This document shows, in pieces, positions 50,861-60,544 of a stretch of 64,000 nt of DNA. Every line of letters begins with the position of its first letter. Position 1 is the first letter of the stretch. The notes under the pieces are model-generated. The model saw nothing but the letters and a program-made list of their open reading frames with translations, was not told the DNA's origin and did not search any database. Origin of the DNA: Candidatus Gordonibacter avicola (lineage in GTDB: Bacteria > Actinomycetota > Coriobacteriia > Coriobacteriales > Eggerthellaceae); NCBI GenBank assembly GCA_019113915.1, contig DXGM01000015.1:30760-94759 (forward strand), in the 5' to 3' direction. The position numbers and the translations under genes were made by a program.

Positions 50861-50937
50861 AAAAGTTCTCAATTGATTGAGAACTTTTGGGAAATTGGGG
50901 GAAAGTTTTCATTTGATTGAGAACTTTTTAAGACAAG
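50861..50937. promoter_or_regulatory. Two related 28-bp palindromes in a convergent gap
   Basis: AAAAGTTCTCAAT-TG-ATTGAGAACTTTT (50861-50888, perfect arms) and an imperfect second copy at about 50911-50937 sharing TTGATTGAGAACTTTT. Both neighbouring genes end here, so no promoter is expected. Looks like an operator pair left without its gene, or a terminator-like hairpin pair. Confidence 0.6.
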
Positions 50938-50980
50938 TGCGAAGGGCGCAGCGCGAAACGTGTGCCCTTCGCGGGCAGGG

Positions 50981-52105
50981 TTACTCGAAGTGCTCTGCAG
51001 CTTCTTCCAGGTGTTGGATGATATTGATGCTTTGGGGGCACATGGCTTCGCAGGCACCGCAGGCTATGCATTTGGAGGCGGGGCCGGGGGCGGCTTGCCA
51101 GGAGTAGAGGCCCTTCACGAAGTCGCGGTTCTTGGTCATCAGCTCCAGGTTCATCAGCGCCAGAATCTCGGGGATAACCACGCCTTGCGGGCAGTCCTTC
51201 ACGCAGTAGCGGCAGTTGGTGCACGGGATGTTCGCCAGGCCACGCAGCACTTCCACGGCCTCGTCCAACGCGCGCTGCTCGTCGGGCGAGAACGGGCGGC
51301 TTTCGCGCAGCAGCGCAGCGTTTTCGCGCGCTTGTTCCAGCGTGGACATGCCCGACAGCACCGTGAGCACGTTCGGCAAGTTCATGCAGAAACGATACGC
51401 CCAGGACACGAGCGGCGCGTCGGGGTCGGCGGCCACAAGCGGCGCAGCCACGCTTTCAGGCAGTTCAGCCAAACGCCCGCCGCGCGCGGGCTCCATAATA
51501 ACCACCGGCACGCCATGGCGCGCAGCCACGTCCATGCACGCGCGAGCCTGCACCACCGGGTCGTCCCAGTCCAGGTAGTTCACCTGCAGCTGCACGAAGT
51601 CAGCATCGGGGTGCGCCGTCAGCAGCGCATCCAGCGTGTCAGCGTCGGCGTGCATCGAAAAGCCCCAATTCTTGATGAGGCCTTCCTCTTGCTTTTGCTT
51701 CACGAAATCCCACATACCGTACTCGTCGAACTTCGCCGTGCGCCCGCCGCCCACGTTGTGCAGCAGGTAGAAGTCCACGTAATCCAGGCCCATGCGCTCA
51801 AGCGAGGTAGTCAAGTTCGACTGCGCCTCTTCCTTACTGTCGATGGCCCACGCCAGGCACTTCGTGGCCACCGTGAACGCGTCGCGCGGGTAGCGCTGCA
51901 CCAGCGCCTCCTTCAGCGCCTTCTCCGACGCGCCCTCGTGGTACACGAACGCCGTGTCGAAATAGGTGCCGCCGGCTTCCATGAACGCGTCCACCATCTG
52001 CTTAAACTGTTCCACATCGATGCTCGTCTGATCGGTGGCATCCAAAAGCGGCAGGCGCATGCAGCCAAAGCCCAGCTTAGGTATTGATTCAAACTCGGGT
52101 TTCAA
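50981..52105 (-). CDS. Aldo/keto reductase with C-terminal 2x[4Fe-4S] ferredoxin domain
   Basis: 374 aa from a TTG at 52105 (AGGAGAACC directly upstream). AKR barrel with tetrad FDTAFVYHEG (Asp, Tyr), ATKCLAW (Lys), YLLHNV (His). The C-terminal 100 residues add clusters CTNCRYCVKDCP and CIACGACEAMCP. The fusion suggests electrons from ferredoxin rather than, or as well as, NAD(P)H. Substrate unknown. Confidence 0.9.
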   Translation of the reverse strand: MKPEFESIPKLGFGCMRLPLLDATDQTSIDVEQFKQMVDAFMEAGGTYFDTAFVYHEGASEKALKEALVQRYPRDAFTVATKCLAWAIDSKEEAQSNLTTSLERMGLDYVDFYLLHNVGGGRTAKFDEYGMWDFVKQKQEEGLIKNWGFSMHADADTLDALLTAHPDADFVQLQVNYLDWDDPVVQARACMDVAARHGVPVVIMEPARGGRLAELPESVAAPLVAADPDAPLVSWAYRFCMNLPNVLTVLSGMSTLEQARENAALLRESRPFSPDEQRALDEAVEVLRGLANIPCTNCRYCVKDCPQGVVIPEILALMNLELMTKNRDFVKGLYSWQAAPGPASKCIACGACEAMCPQSINIIQHLEEAAEHFE

Positions 52106-52153
52106 AGGTTCTCCTCTCGTTGGGTAACCCCATCATAGAACCTGGAGCATACT

Positions 52154-53083
52154 TCAAGTCAAGAGGGGCATTTTCTGTGCAGCGGCGCGGAGAGATTGGT
52201 AGAACTCGTTAAAGTCTTCTTGAAAGACGGTGCCTTTGAGGCGAATGAGTGTGATGTCGTGTTCGATGGGGCGGCCGATGAGGGGAATGCGCACCAACGT
52301 GCCGGCGGCCAGCTCGCGAGCAACGGCCGCCTCGTAGAGAAACGAGATGCCATAGCCACTTTCCACCAGTGTTTTGATGATGTTGATGCTGCCCACCTCA
52401 GTTACACGAGCGAAGCTTTCCACCGTGAGGTTGCGCGCGACCAAAGCGTGCTCCAGCACGGCACGCGTGCCTGAACCTTTTTCGCGTATGAGAACGTGCT
52501 GATCCAGCAGGTCCGCGAGGTCGTACGCGACAGCCGCGCTCTCGCCCGCCTCATCCCCGGCCAACGGATGGCTCGGTGCGCACACACCCACCAGGCTCCC
52601 TGTGCCGAACACGCGCCAGTCATACGCACTCTTGTCGAAAAAGCCTTCTACCAGTGCACAGTCAATGGAGCCTTCGTGCAGTTGCGCCAGCAACCGCTCC
52701 GTGTCGTGCGACACGATGCGCACCTGCACATCTTCGTGCTCCGTCAGATACACGGCCAGGGGTTTCGCCAACACGTACTCGCCGGCCGTCAGCGTCATGC
52801 CCAGGCGCAACGTGCGGCGCTGCCCCGTCTGCGCGGCAATGGCATCCCGCAACACGGACTCGTCGTGCGCCATGGTGGCGGCCGCATCGCGCACCAACTC
52901 GCCCGCCGGCGTGAGCGCAAGTTTCTTCCCGCGATATGAGAACAGCTTCGCACCGTACGCCTTCTCCAGGTGGGCAATGTGCTGCGACACGGCGGGTTGC
53001 GTGATGTTGAGTTCTACCGCTGACCGGGTATAGTTCAACGTTCGGCACACGCTGAGAAACGTACTCATGCGGAAATCTTGCAC
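52154..53083 (-). CDS. LysR-family regulator (CysL/YtlI-like)
   Basis: 309 aa from the GTG at 53083 (GAAAGGG upstream), giving VQDFRMSTFLSVCRTLNYTR; HTH LNITQPAVSQHIAHLEKAYG. Effector domain SIDCALVEGFFD, VESGYGISFLYEAAV. Divergent from the TDT transporter gene with 233 bp between, so probably its regulator. The gap is AT-rich and has TAATGTTATCACAGCATAAC, a LysR-box-like motif. Confidence 0.9.
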   Translation of the reverse strand: MQDFRMSTFLSVCRTLNYTRSAVELNITQPAVSQHIAHLEKAYGAKLFSYRGKKLALTPAGELVRDAAATMAHDESVLRDAIAAQTGQRRTLRLGMTLTAGEYVLAKPLAVYLTEHEDVQVRIVSHDTERLLAQLHEGSIDCALVEGFFDKSAYDWRVFGTGSLVGVCAPSHPLAGDEAGESAAVAYDLADLLDQHVLIREKGSGTRAVLEHALVARNLTVESFARVTEVGSINIIKTLVESGYGISFLYEAAVARELAAGTLVRIPLIGRPIEHDITLIRLKGTVFQEDFNEFYQSLRAAAQKMPLLT

Positions 53084-53316
53084 GGGAACCCTTTCGTTTT
53101 TCGGTGCCAGATGCCCTACGCGCGTGGAAACGTCGCGGCAACAGCGCACGTCATACGTGCCGCGCAGCCTACAACCTAACTCGGCGCGCTCCGACACGTT
53201 CCATAACCATTACCTAATGTTATCACAGCATAACAATTTATCATTTTTCTTTCTGATAAAACACTGCCAGAATTCTTCAAAGCACACGACGAAAGCGAAA
53301 GAAAGGCACGTGTCCC

Positions 53317-54306
53317 ATGCGCGACATCATCAAGAAAGTCCCCATTCCCACTGCGGGCGTCGCCCTCGCTCTTACGGCACTCGGCAACCTGTTGCAGCCC
53401 GCCTACGAAGGCATCCACATTCTCTGCGGCGTGCTGGCACTTGCGCTGGTGGCGCTGCTGACTGCAAAAGTAATCCTGTTTCCGCAGCTTATCCGCGACG
53501 ACCTGCACAACTCCATCATGGCCAGCGTCAGCGGCACCGTGTTCATGACGTTCATGCAGTTCTCGGCCTACCTCGCACCGGTGGCGTACGTGCCCGCCTT
53601 CGCGCTGTGGATTGCGGCTGTGGTCGGCCACCTGGTGCTCATCGCCTGGTTCACCACACGCTTCTTCGGCGACTTCAAGCTGCACGAGGTGTTCCCCACC
53701 TACTTTATTTGTTACGTGGGCATTGGGGTGGCGTCGGCCACGTCGCCCACGTTCGGCATGCAGCAAACGGGTCACCTGCTGTTTTGGTTCGGCTTCATCT
53801 GCTACGTGGCGCTGCTTGGCCTGGTCACCTACCGCTACGCGAAGCACGAGGCGCCCGAGGCCGCGCGTCCGCTGTTTTGCATCTACACCGCTCCCATGAG
53901 CCTGTCCATCGTGGGCTACCTGGCTACGGCCGCCCGCCCGAGCGTCGTATTCGTGGGCGTGCTGCTGGTGCTGGCCCAACTGCTGTTCGCCGTGGTGTTG
54001 TGGCGCTTGCCGAAACTGCTGCGCCTCAAGTTCTACCCCAGCTACGCGGCCATGACGTTCCCCTTCGTCATTACGGCCACCGCGCTCGGGCAGGCCACCG
54101 CGTTTCTGCGCGCGAACGGCCTGGCGCTCCCCTTCGCCTTTGACGTGCTGTTTTACGTGGAAACGGGCCTGGCCACGCTCATGGTAGCCTACGTGCTCAT
54201 CCACTACGTACGCTTCTTCGTCCGCCGCGTGGAGCAGCCGCAAAGCGCCGCTGTGCAAAAGGAGAACGCCCAGATCGCCCACTTCTCCGAGAACTTCGAC
54301 AACTAG
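53317..54306 (+). CDS. TDT-family transporter (TehA/SLAC1-like)
   Basis: 329 aa, ten hydrophobic segments, matching tellurite-resistance/dicarboxylate and SLAC1-type anion channels: VPIPTAGVALALTALGNLLQ, FMQFSAYLAPVAYVPAF, FWFGFICYVALLGLVTYRY. Often linked to sulfite or tellurite efflux; a LysR of CysL type upstream would agree with sulfite. Inference only. Confidence 0.82.
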   Translation: MRDIIKKVPIPTAGVALALTALGNLLQPAYEGIHILCGVLALALVALLTAKVILFPQLIRDDLHNSIMASVSGTVFMTFMQFSAYLAPVAYVPAFALWIAAVVGHLVLIAWFTTRFFGDFKLHEVFPTYFICYVGIGVASATSPTFGMQQTGHLLFWFGFICYVALLGLVTYRYAKHEAPEAARPLFCIYTAPMSLSIVGYLATAARPSVVFVGVLLVLAQLLFAVVLWRLPKLLRLKFYPSYAAMTFPFVITATALGQATAFLRANGLALPFAFDVLFYVETGLATLMVAYVLIHYVRFFVRRVEQPQSAAVQKENAQIAHFSENFDN

Positions 54307-54392
54307 CGGGAACGAACGAGCTGGCAGCCTGGCGATTCACCCTCACCGGCAATCCAGCGAACCCGCCTACCCCTTCTCCGGCCGCCCTGCGC

Positions 54393-55742
54393 TCACTCCC
54401 ACACCATGGTGGTGAGAGCGTGGGGCGGCACCTCTATGCGCACCACGCGTGGGCGTTCGGCCACGTCAAAGCGCGCTACCTCGTCGCGGCGGTTGAGCGC
54501 CACCAACACGCGCTGGCCATCCGGCCGCACAAAGCCCACGCACTCCACGTCATCGCAGTATCGCGACACCAACATGCGCCGCGACCCCGGCGAAACAAAC
54601 CGCGACACCTGCCCCAGGTAGGCGAACGAGCGGTGCTCCATAAGCTCACCCGTCGCGCGGTCGTACATGAGCGGCGCCTCGCAGAAGTTGCCCACGTGGT
54701 TGGGACCGCCGCGTTCGTCCAGCAGCATGTTCCAGTCGATGAAGCCGTTCGCGCCCGCATTCAGCGCACCAATGAGCGCATGCCCGTACTGCTCGGCCTT
54801 GCGTTCCTCCGTGGAAGCGCAGGAGCCGCCGTGCGAATATTCCACACATCCCTCCGTGAACAGCAGTTCCTTGTCGGGATGCTCGTCAACCACGGCGCGC
54901 AGCTGCTCGAAGTGGTCGCCCGCATACCAGTGGTAGGCCACGCCGTCGAACGCTTGCGCCGCGCCGGACACGGTAAACGTGTCGTCCACCCGTTCAAGAA
55001 TGCGATCGGTGTTGTGATCCCACGCCAGCAGCCGCACGTGCGAAAAGCCCGCCGCATCCAGCGCCGGCCGCAGATAGTGCACGGCAAACTCCGCCTCTTC
55101 CTGGGCTGTGAACAGGCACGAATCCCAGGTCTGCACCGCACACGGCTCGTTTTGCACCGTCATGCGCGTAATGTTCACGCCTTCCTCGGCGTACGCTTCC
55201 ACGTAGCGCGCCAGCAGCCGCGCCCACGGCTCGTAACATGACCGGCGCAAACGCCCGCCGCCATTCATGCGGCCGTTCGTCTTCATGAAGGCCGGCGGAC
55301 TCCACGGTGCCGCAATCAACTGAAGCGCCGGGTTCACGGCCAGCCCGCAGCTAATGAACGGCAGCAGCAGCTTCCGGTCGCGCTCAAGGGAAAAGGTGCG
55401 CAGCGTGCGGTCGAACGGACGCACATAGGCGTGGTTGCCCAGCGCGAAGTCGCAACTTTGCACGTGCGTGCGACAGAGCGTGTACGCATTGCCGCCGCGC
55501 CCTTCGTCGCCCTCCACCGCGCCGCCGAAGCACCGCAGCAGAAAGTCATCCTGCACCGCAGGCGGCATCTGCGCAAACACGTAGGCAGAGGCCTCGGTGA
55601 ACGCCGCGCCGAACCCCACGATGCGCTGGTAGGTGCGGTCGGGCCGGCACACCACCAACTCCATTTCCGCCCTCTCGTTGCGATGAAACTCCACGTCGGA
55701 GCGTTGAAATGTGCCGTGAGCATCGGTTGTATACGTGCGCAT
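54393..55742 (-). CDS. GH30-family glycoside hydrolase (glucosylceramidase-like)
   Basis: 449 aa from the ATG at 55742 (AAAGGAG 8 nt upstream). Beta/alpha barrel with GFGAAFTEASAYVFAQM, acid/base Glu in TVQNEP, nucleophile Glu in LLFTEG, and LIAAPWSPPAFMKTNGRMN. The C-terminal beta domain reads VLVALNRRDEVARFDVAERP. No signal peptide, so it would act inside the cell on imported beta-glucosides or short glycans rather than on host glycolipid directly. No transporter is next to it. Confidence 0.9.
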   Translation of the reverse strand: MRTYTTDAHGTFQRSDVEFHRNERAEMELVVCRPDRTYQRIVGFGAAFTEASAYVFAQMPPAVQDDFLLRCFGGAVEGDEGRGGNAYTLCRTHVQSCDFALGNHAYVRPFDRTLRTFSLERDRKLLLPFISCGLAVNPALQLIAAPWSPPAFMKTNGRMNGGGRLRRSCYEPWARLLARYVEAYAEEGVNITRMTVQNEPCAVQTWDSCLFTAQEEAEFAVHYLRPALDAAGFSHVRLLAWDHNTDRILERVDDTFTVSGAAQAFDGVAYHWYAGDHFEQLRAVVDEHPDKELLFTEGCVEYSHGGSCASTEERKAEQYGHALIGALNAGANGFIDWNMLLDERGGPNHVGNFCEAPLMYDRATGELMEHRSFAYLGQVSRFVSPGSRRMLVSRYCDDVECVGFVRPDGQRVLVALNRRDEVARFDVAERPRVVRIEVPPHALTTMVWE

Positions 55743-55811
55743 GGGCGTGACTCCTTTCAAGGCCTGCCTCCGCCTCAGTTCGCGTCCGCCGCGCCTCAGG
55801 CCCGTGCCGCG

Positions 55812-56555
55812 TCAGTCCTCAATTTCCAACGCACGGGCAAGAATTTGCATGCGAGATTCCACGTCTTCGATGATGCGGCTGCAATCTTTCAGTTCATCAT
55901 ACGAGTCAATACCGTGAACCTCGCTCACCGATTTGTACTTCAAATCGTGTTCAAGGCTGGCCCAAAAGTCCATGGCGATGGTGCGCAGCTGCACCTCCAC
56001 GGGAATGAGTTCCTTGTTGTCCAAAAAGTACACAGGAATGCGCACAATCACGTGCAGGCTGCGGTAGCCGTTGGGCTTCGGGTCTTTGATGTAGTCTTTC
56101 ACCGTGACAATGACGAGATCGTCCTGCTTGCGCAACAGCTCCAGCAAGTTGTACACGTCGTGAATATAAGAGCAGATCACACGCACGCCTGCAATGTCCA
56201 TGATGTAGCGTTCCATGTTTTCCAACGTGGCTTCTTTGCCGTAGCGGCCCAGCTTTTCGAAAATGCTCGCAGGCTTTTTAATGCGCGACTCCACGTGGTG
56301 GATGGGGTTGCGGTGCTTCTTGAGGTTGAGGTCCTGGTCAAGAATTTCGAAGCGCACTTCCATTTCGCGCATGGCGGCCTGGTACTTCTGGATGATCTCG
56401 CGGGTTTTCGCCTCGGCATCTTTGAGGCGCGTGATATCGTCGATGGGCTCGCGCAAATCGTCGGTCACGTCGAACGCGGAGCGGGTGCCCGGTTCTTCGG
56501 GGCTCGCCTGGGCTTCCATGCGGTGATCGAAATCTGGCTGCGCTACTTCTGGCAT
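55812..56555 (-). CDS. Small alarmone synthetase (RelQ-type)
   Basis: 247 aa. Synthesises (p)ppGpp from ATP and GDP/GTP. Motifs: MDIAGVRVICSYIHDVYNLL, KDPKPNGYRSLHVIV, VEVQLRTIAMDFWASLEHDL, KYK. N-terminal 30 residues are acidic and variable. No hydrolase domain. GAGGAG precedes the ATG. Much more conserved-looking than the RelA/SpoT-domain protein at 45515. Confidence 0.92.
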   Translation of the reverse strand: MPEVAQPDFDHRMEAQASPEEPGTRSAFDVTDDLREPIDDITRLKDAEAKTREIIQKYQAAMREMEVRFEILDQDLNLKKHRNPIHHVESRIKKPASIFEKLGRYGKEATLENMERYIMDIAGVRVICSYIHDVYNLLELLRKQDDLVIVTVKDYIKDPKPNGYRSLHVIVRIPVYFLDNKELIPVEVQLRTIAMDFWASLEHDLKYKSVSEVHGIDSYDELKDCSRIIEDVESRMQILARALEIED

Positions 56556-56728
56556 GTGGTGCTCCTCGGCGACGGTTTATCAACGGTTCCATGATACCCC
56601 GTCAACGGACACCCGCGTAGCCGCCGCGCCTCATTCTGGCAAAACACCAAATGCCGTGGTGGGGAACATGCCGCACCCGGTCACCGCCGCCCACCAGCGC
56701 GGCCCGGTGCGTCAGCCGACACGCACCC

Positions 56729-59375
56729 CTACCCCTCCTGATACATCTGAATGCGATCCTTGCCCGCACGCTTCGCCTGGTAGAGCGCCTCGTCAGCCTT
56801 TACAAACACATCGCGATAGGAACGATCATCGTCGCAGGTGAGGTACACGCCAGCGCTAATAGAAGCCCCCGTGCTTCTGCCTACCACCGGCACGGCAGCT
56901 ATCTGCGTCCGCACCCGCTGAAGCTTCCGGAGCGCCACCTCGGGGTCGATGTTTTTCAGCAGCAGCACGAACTCATCGCCGCCGACACGGCCCACCACAT
57001 CACCTTCGCGGAAATTCGTACGCAGCACCATACCCACCGCGTGCAACAGCGCATCACCCTCTATGTGACCGCACGTGTCATTCACCAGCTTGAAGTCATC
57101 AATGTCCAACACCACGCACACACTGTTTGCCCGCACGTCAGGGTTGGCCAGTGCCGCAGACACCAGCTCCTGCGTGGCCGCATGATTCGTGAGCCCCGTA
57201 ACGGCGTCGAATTCTGCGCGGAACCGCAGCGCACGTTCGTCTTCAATATCTTCAATAATACCCACTAAGTGCCAGGCGCCATTTTGGTCGTGTACCACAT
57301 ACAGCTTCGTGCGATACCACGCATACCCTCCCCCATAGTAGTCGGCGCGATATTCGGTGCCCACCTCTTGGGCTCCGGCACGCGCCCGCTCGAACATGGC
57401 GCGAACATCCGCCACGCTGTCTGGGTGCAGCACGCTTTTGCGCGTCGATTCCAACGTTTCCAAGTAGTGGGAAATGACCTGCGCTTCCATGCCCTTGCCC
57501 GTACGGTCGATGTAGAGCAGCACCGTATCGGACTCGGAATCATAGTCAAAGCTGATGGTGTTGGTCATTTCACTGAGCAGGCGATAGCGCTCGTTTTGCC
57601 ATGCGCTCTCGGCGCGGTCGAGGCGCTGCTGAGTCACTTCCATAAAGGCACTCTGCACGAGTGGGCAACCCTCCTCGTTCACCTCAAACGCGGACGTGCC
57701 CTCAATCCAGCCAACGAAACCATCGCGACGCTGATACCGGAGCGCGAAATCGCACGGCGGCTCACCCTCGCGCAAGGTTTCGAAATATGACTGTTGGACA
57801 GTGAGGTCATCGGGCAGAATGGGCGCGAACGCGTCACCGCCCGTCACCTCGCGATACTCCACCAAATCGCGATAGCCCAGAATCTGGCACGCCTTCCGAT
57901 TCATAAACAACATGCGCGGTATATCGTCGGCGGTGTAGCGCACGATGCCACACGGAATAGCATCGTAGAGTCGCTGCTGAATGGCGTCCTCACGCGCATC
58001 TTCTGAAATTGGTGGCTCTTCACCAGCTGAAGGCTGTTCTGTTAAGAGGCGCTCAAACGATGCGCGGTCAAGCGGCTTTGAGAACAAGTAGCCTTGCATG
58101 TACTCACAGCCAATGCTCGCCAGGTAAACGGCCTGCTCCTGCGTTTCCACACCCTCAGCCGTGGCGGGCAAATCCAAGAGGCGCGCCATGCGTACGACCG
58201 AAGCCAAAATGATGCCGCCACGCGTACGGTCCCGTGCGTCCAAAAAGCCCATGTCAATCTTGAGCGCATCAACGGGCACATCTTTCAGCGTGTTGAGCGA
58301 CGAATAACCGCTACCGAAATCGTCCATTTCCACCACGAAACCGGCGGCACGAAGCTTCGTCACCGCATCCACCAGCTGTTCGGGCGCCTCCATGTAGGCG
58401 GTCTCGGTAATTTCCAAATGCAGTAAATCAGTGGGCAGATTGTAACGACGCAGCAGGTCATTCAAGTAGGAACACAAATCGGCGCGATAGATATCCGCGC
58501 GCGACAGGTTCACCGACAGCCGCGGCACCCGGTCGGCGCCCAAGCGGTCAATCCAGTCGCGCAAGCAGCTACACGCCTGCTCCCATAAATAGTAGTCGAG
58601 CCGCGCAATCAGCCCATTGCGCTCAAGCACCGGAATGAACTCGGCGGGCGACACCAGCCCACGCTCCGGATGATTCCAACGCGCCAGTACCTCAGCGCCC
58701 GTCATGCGGCCAGCAGCGTAGCGGTACTGCGGCTGGAAATAGGGCACGAACTGGCCCTCCTCCAGCGCCTTTACCATTTCTCCCGCCAGCTGCTGCTCCT
58801 TGAGCACCGAGGCGCGCAGCGTCTCGTCATACAGGGCATACTTGCTGCCCGCATGCCCGTCCTTCGCGGCCTTCAGCGCCAACAGCGCGCGGTCGCACAT
58901 GAGGCTGACGTCAAGCTCAGGCTCGTCAATGACGTAGATACCCAGGCGCACGAAGAAGGTAAAGTCTTCTCGATAGTTCGCGAACCAGTCGTCGAGCAGG
59001 GATAGCAAACGATCAGGATAAAGCAGGGAATGAGGACAGCAGCACACGAAGTGGTCGGCGCGCAGGCGAGCGACAGCCGTGTTCGGAGGAAGCAGGTCGC
59101 GCAGCATGGCACCGATTGCGGCCAGCAACTGGTCGCCCGCGTGGGTGCCGAAGAGGTCGTTGTAGACCTTGAAACGGTCGATATCGCCGTACACAATGAC
59201 GAACGACTCGCCGGGATTTTCGCTGATAAGCGCTCTAACTCGAGAGTTAAATCCGCTGCGGCTCAGCAGCCCTGTAAGGGAGTCTTGCCCAAAAGAGTGA
59301 CGTGAGCGCCCCCCCCCCGTCTGCCTTTTTCGACGTCGAGCCTTCTGCGCCTCCAGTTTGCCATACAGGACGCAT
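56729..59375 (-). CDS. GGDEF-EAL-PAS-GGDEF cyclic-di-GMP protein, 5' end out of frame at a G10 tract
   Basis: About 860 codons are open from the tract (59308) to 56729. Order: degenerate GGDEF domain beginning GQDSLTGLLSRSGF (signature reads RADHF), EAL phosphodiesterase (AEVLARWNHPERGL, SVNLSRADI, MDDFGSGYSSLNT) at about 58.7-58.0 kb, PAS-like segments, then an intact diguanylate cyclase with GRVGGDEFVLLL near 57.0 kb. Upstream of the G10 run, the ATG at 59375 has a strong site (GGAGGCGAGG) but is one base out of register; it would connect at G9 or G12. The ATG at 59436 would connect at G11. A GTG at 59194 is in frame but would cut into the first domain. So the gene looks switched off, or initiates inefficiently, in this sequence. 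Confidence 0.75.
59309..59318 (-). repeat. G10 homopolymer at the 5' end of the cyclic-di-GMP gene
   Basis: Ten C on the + strand. At this length no upstream ATG frame enters the GGDEF domain: the 59375 frame ends at TAA and the 59436 frame at TGA, both within about 25 codons past the tract. Confidence 0.75.
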
Positions 59376-59541
59376 CGCCCCCCTCGCCTCCGTTTGATCG
59401 TGTGGTTATCTGCATCGCCTGTCCACCATACTTCATGTATAGGGTTCTAGTTTACCCTTTAGCAGGGGGATAGTGCCATCGGAAGGAGCTACAACTTGTG
59501 ATTAAAACAGAGGGAAGGGTTCGCCGCGTAAGACCTTTGTC

Positions 59542-60435
59542 CTACGAGCAACCTTGCGCTTCCTGAGTTTTTGCCTGGACCCACAACTCTTCCAATTCGT
59601 CGGACGACAGATCCTCAATGCGGCGGCCTTGCACCCATGCGGCGCCTTCCATAAACGACCAGCGGCGGCGGAACTTCGCGCAGGTGGCGCGCAGCGCGCC
59701 CTCGGCGTCCAAGCCCATGCGGCGCGCGACGTTCACCAGCGAGAACAGCACGTCGCCCAGCTCTAGTTCCACGGCCGCTGCATCCGCACCTTCCACTTTG
59801 CCGTTGGGTTCCTTCGCAGCGGCGGCGTAGGCATGCTTGAGTTCGGCCTCTTCCTCGCGCACCTTGTCCCATACGTCATCAACCGTGTCCCACTCGAAGC
59901 CTACCGCTGCGGCTTTGCGCGACACCTTCTGCGCTTGCATGAGCGCGGGAAAGCTGGTGGGTACGCCATTAAGCAGGCCTTCGGGCGCGTCGGCGGCCGC
60001 GGTGGTGGCGGCGTCGGCCTCCCCCTTCTCGGCCAGCTTCACCTGGTCCCACAGATCCAGCACCTCGCCAGCACTTGCGGCCTTAGCCTCGCCAAACACG
60101 TGCGGATGGCGGCGGATCATCTTCGCGTTCACGTCGGCGCACACGTCATCAATGGTGAACTCGCCCGCGTCGGCGGCAATCTGACTTTGCAGCACCACCT
60201 GCAAAAGCACATCGCCCAACTCCTCGCGCAGATGTGCCACGTCACCAGCCTCGATAGCATCCACCGCTTCGTACGCTTCCTCAATCATGTTGTGCGCAAT
60301 GCTTGCGTGCGTCTGCTCGCGATCCCACGGGCACCCGTCCGGCGCGCGCAACGCCGCAATGGTGGCCACAAAGTCGTCGAAGGCGGGATGCGCCGAGGCC
60401 GCCGAGGCGGGCGCGGTACGTTCGGATTCGTTCAT
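59542..60435 (-). CDS. mazG: MazG nucleoside triphosphate pyrophosphohydrolase
   Basis: 297 aa with the two-domain MazG layout: N-domain LRAPDGCPWDREQTHASIAH, NMIEEAYEAVDAIE, LREELGDVLLQVVL; C-domain EEEAELKHAYA and ELGDVLFSLVNVARRM. Cleaves non-canonical or excess NTPs to NMP and PPi, and in some bacteria limits (p)ppGpp. GAAAGGA precedes the ATG. Confidence 0.93.
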   Translation of the reverse strand: MNESERTAPASAASAHPAFDDFVATIAALRAPDGCPWDREQTHASIAHNMIEEAYEAVDAIEAGDVAHLREELGDVLLQVVLQSQIAADAGEFTIDDVCADVNAKMIRRHPHVFGEAKAASAGEVLDLWDQVKLAEKGEADAATTAAADAPEGLLNGVPTSFPALMQAQKVSRKAAAVGFEWDTVDDVWDKVREEEAELKHAYAAAAKEPNGKVEGADAAAVELELGDVLFSLVNVARRMGLDAEGALRATCAKFRRRWSFMEGAAWVQGRRIEDLSSDELEELWVQAKTQEAQGCS

Positions 60436-60544
60436 CGCGGATTCCTTTCAAGCTAATAGTCTGCAAGCAGTATACCCCTCGTTAACCCGGGGCGTGCCGA
60501 ATGCGCTATGATCGGCGAAAGCGCCAAGCGAAAGGATTGACACC

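Noticed and set aside
50960..52087. 375-codon open frame on the + strand
   Set aside because: Antisense to the ferredoxin-fused aldo/keto reductase.
59376..59541. Cyclic-di-GMP riboswitch in the leader of the GGDEF/EAL gene
   Set aside because: The conserved GEMM core could not be found on the - strand.
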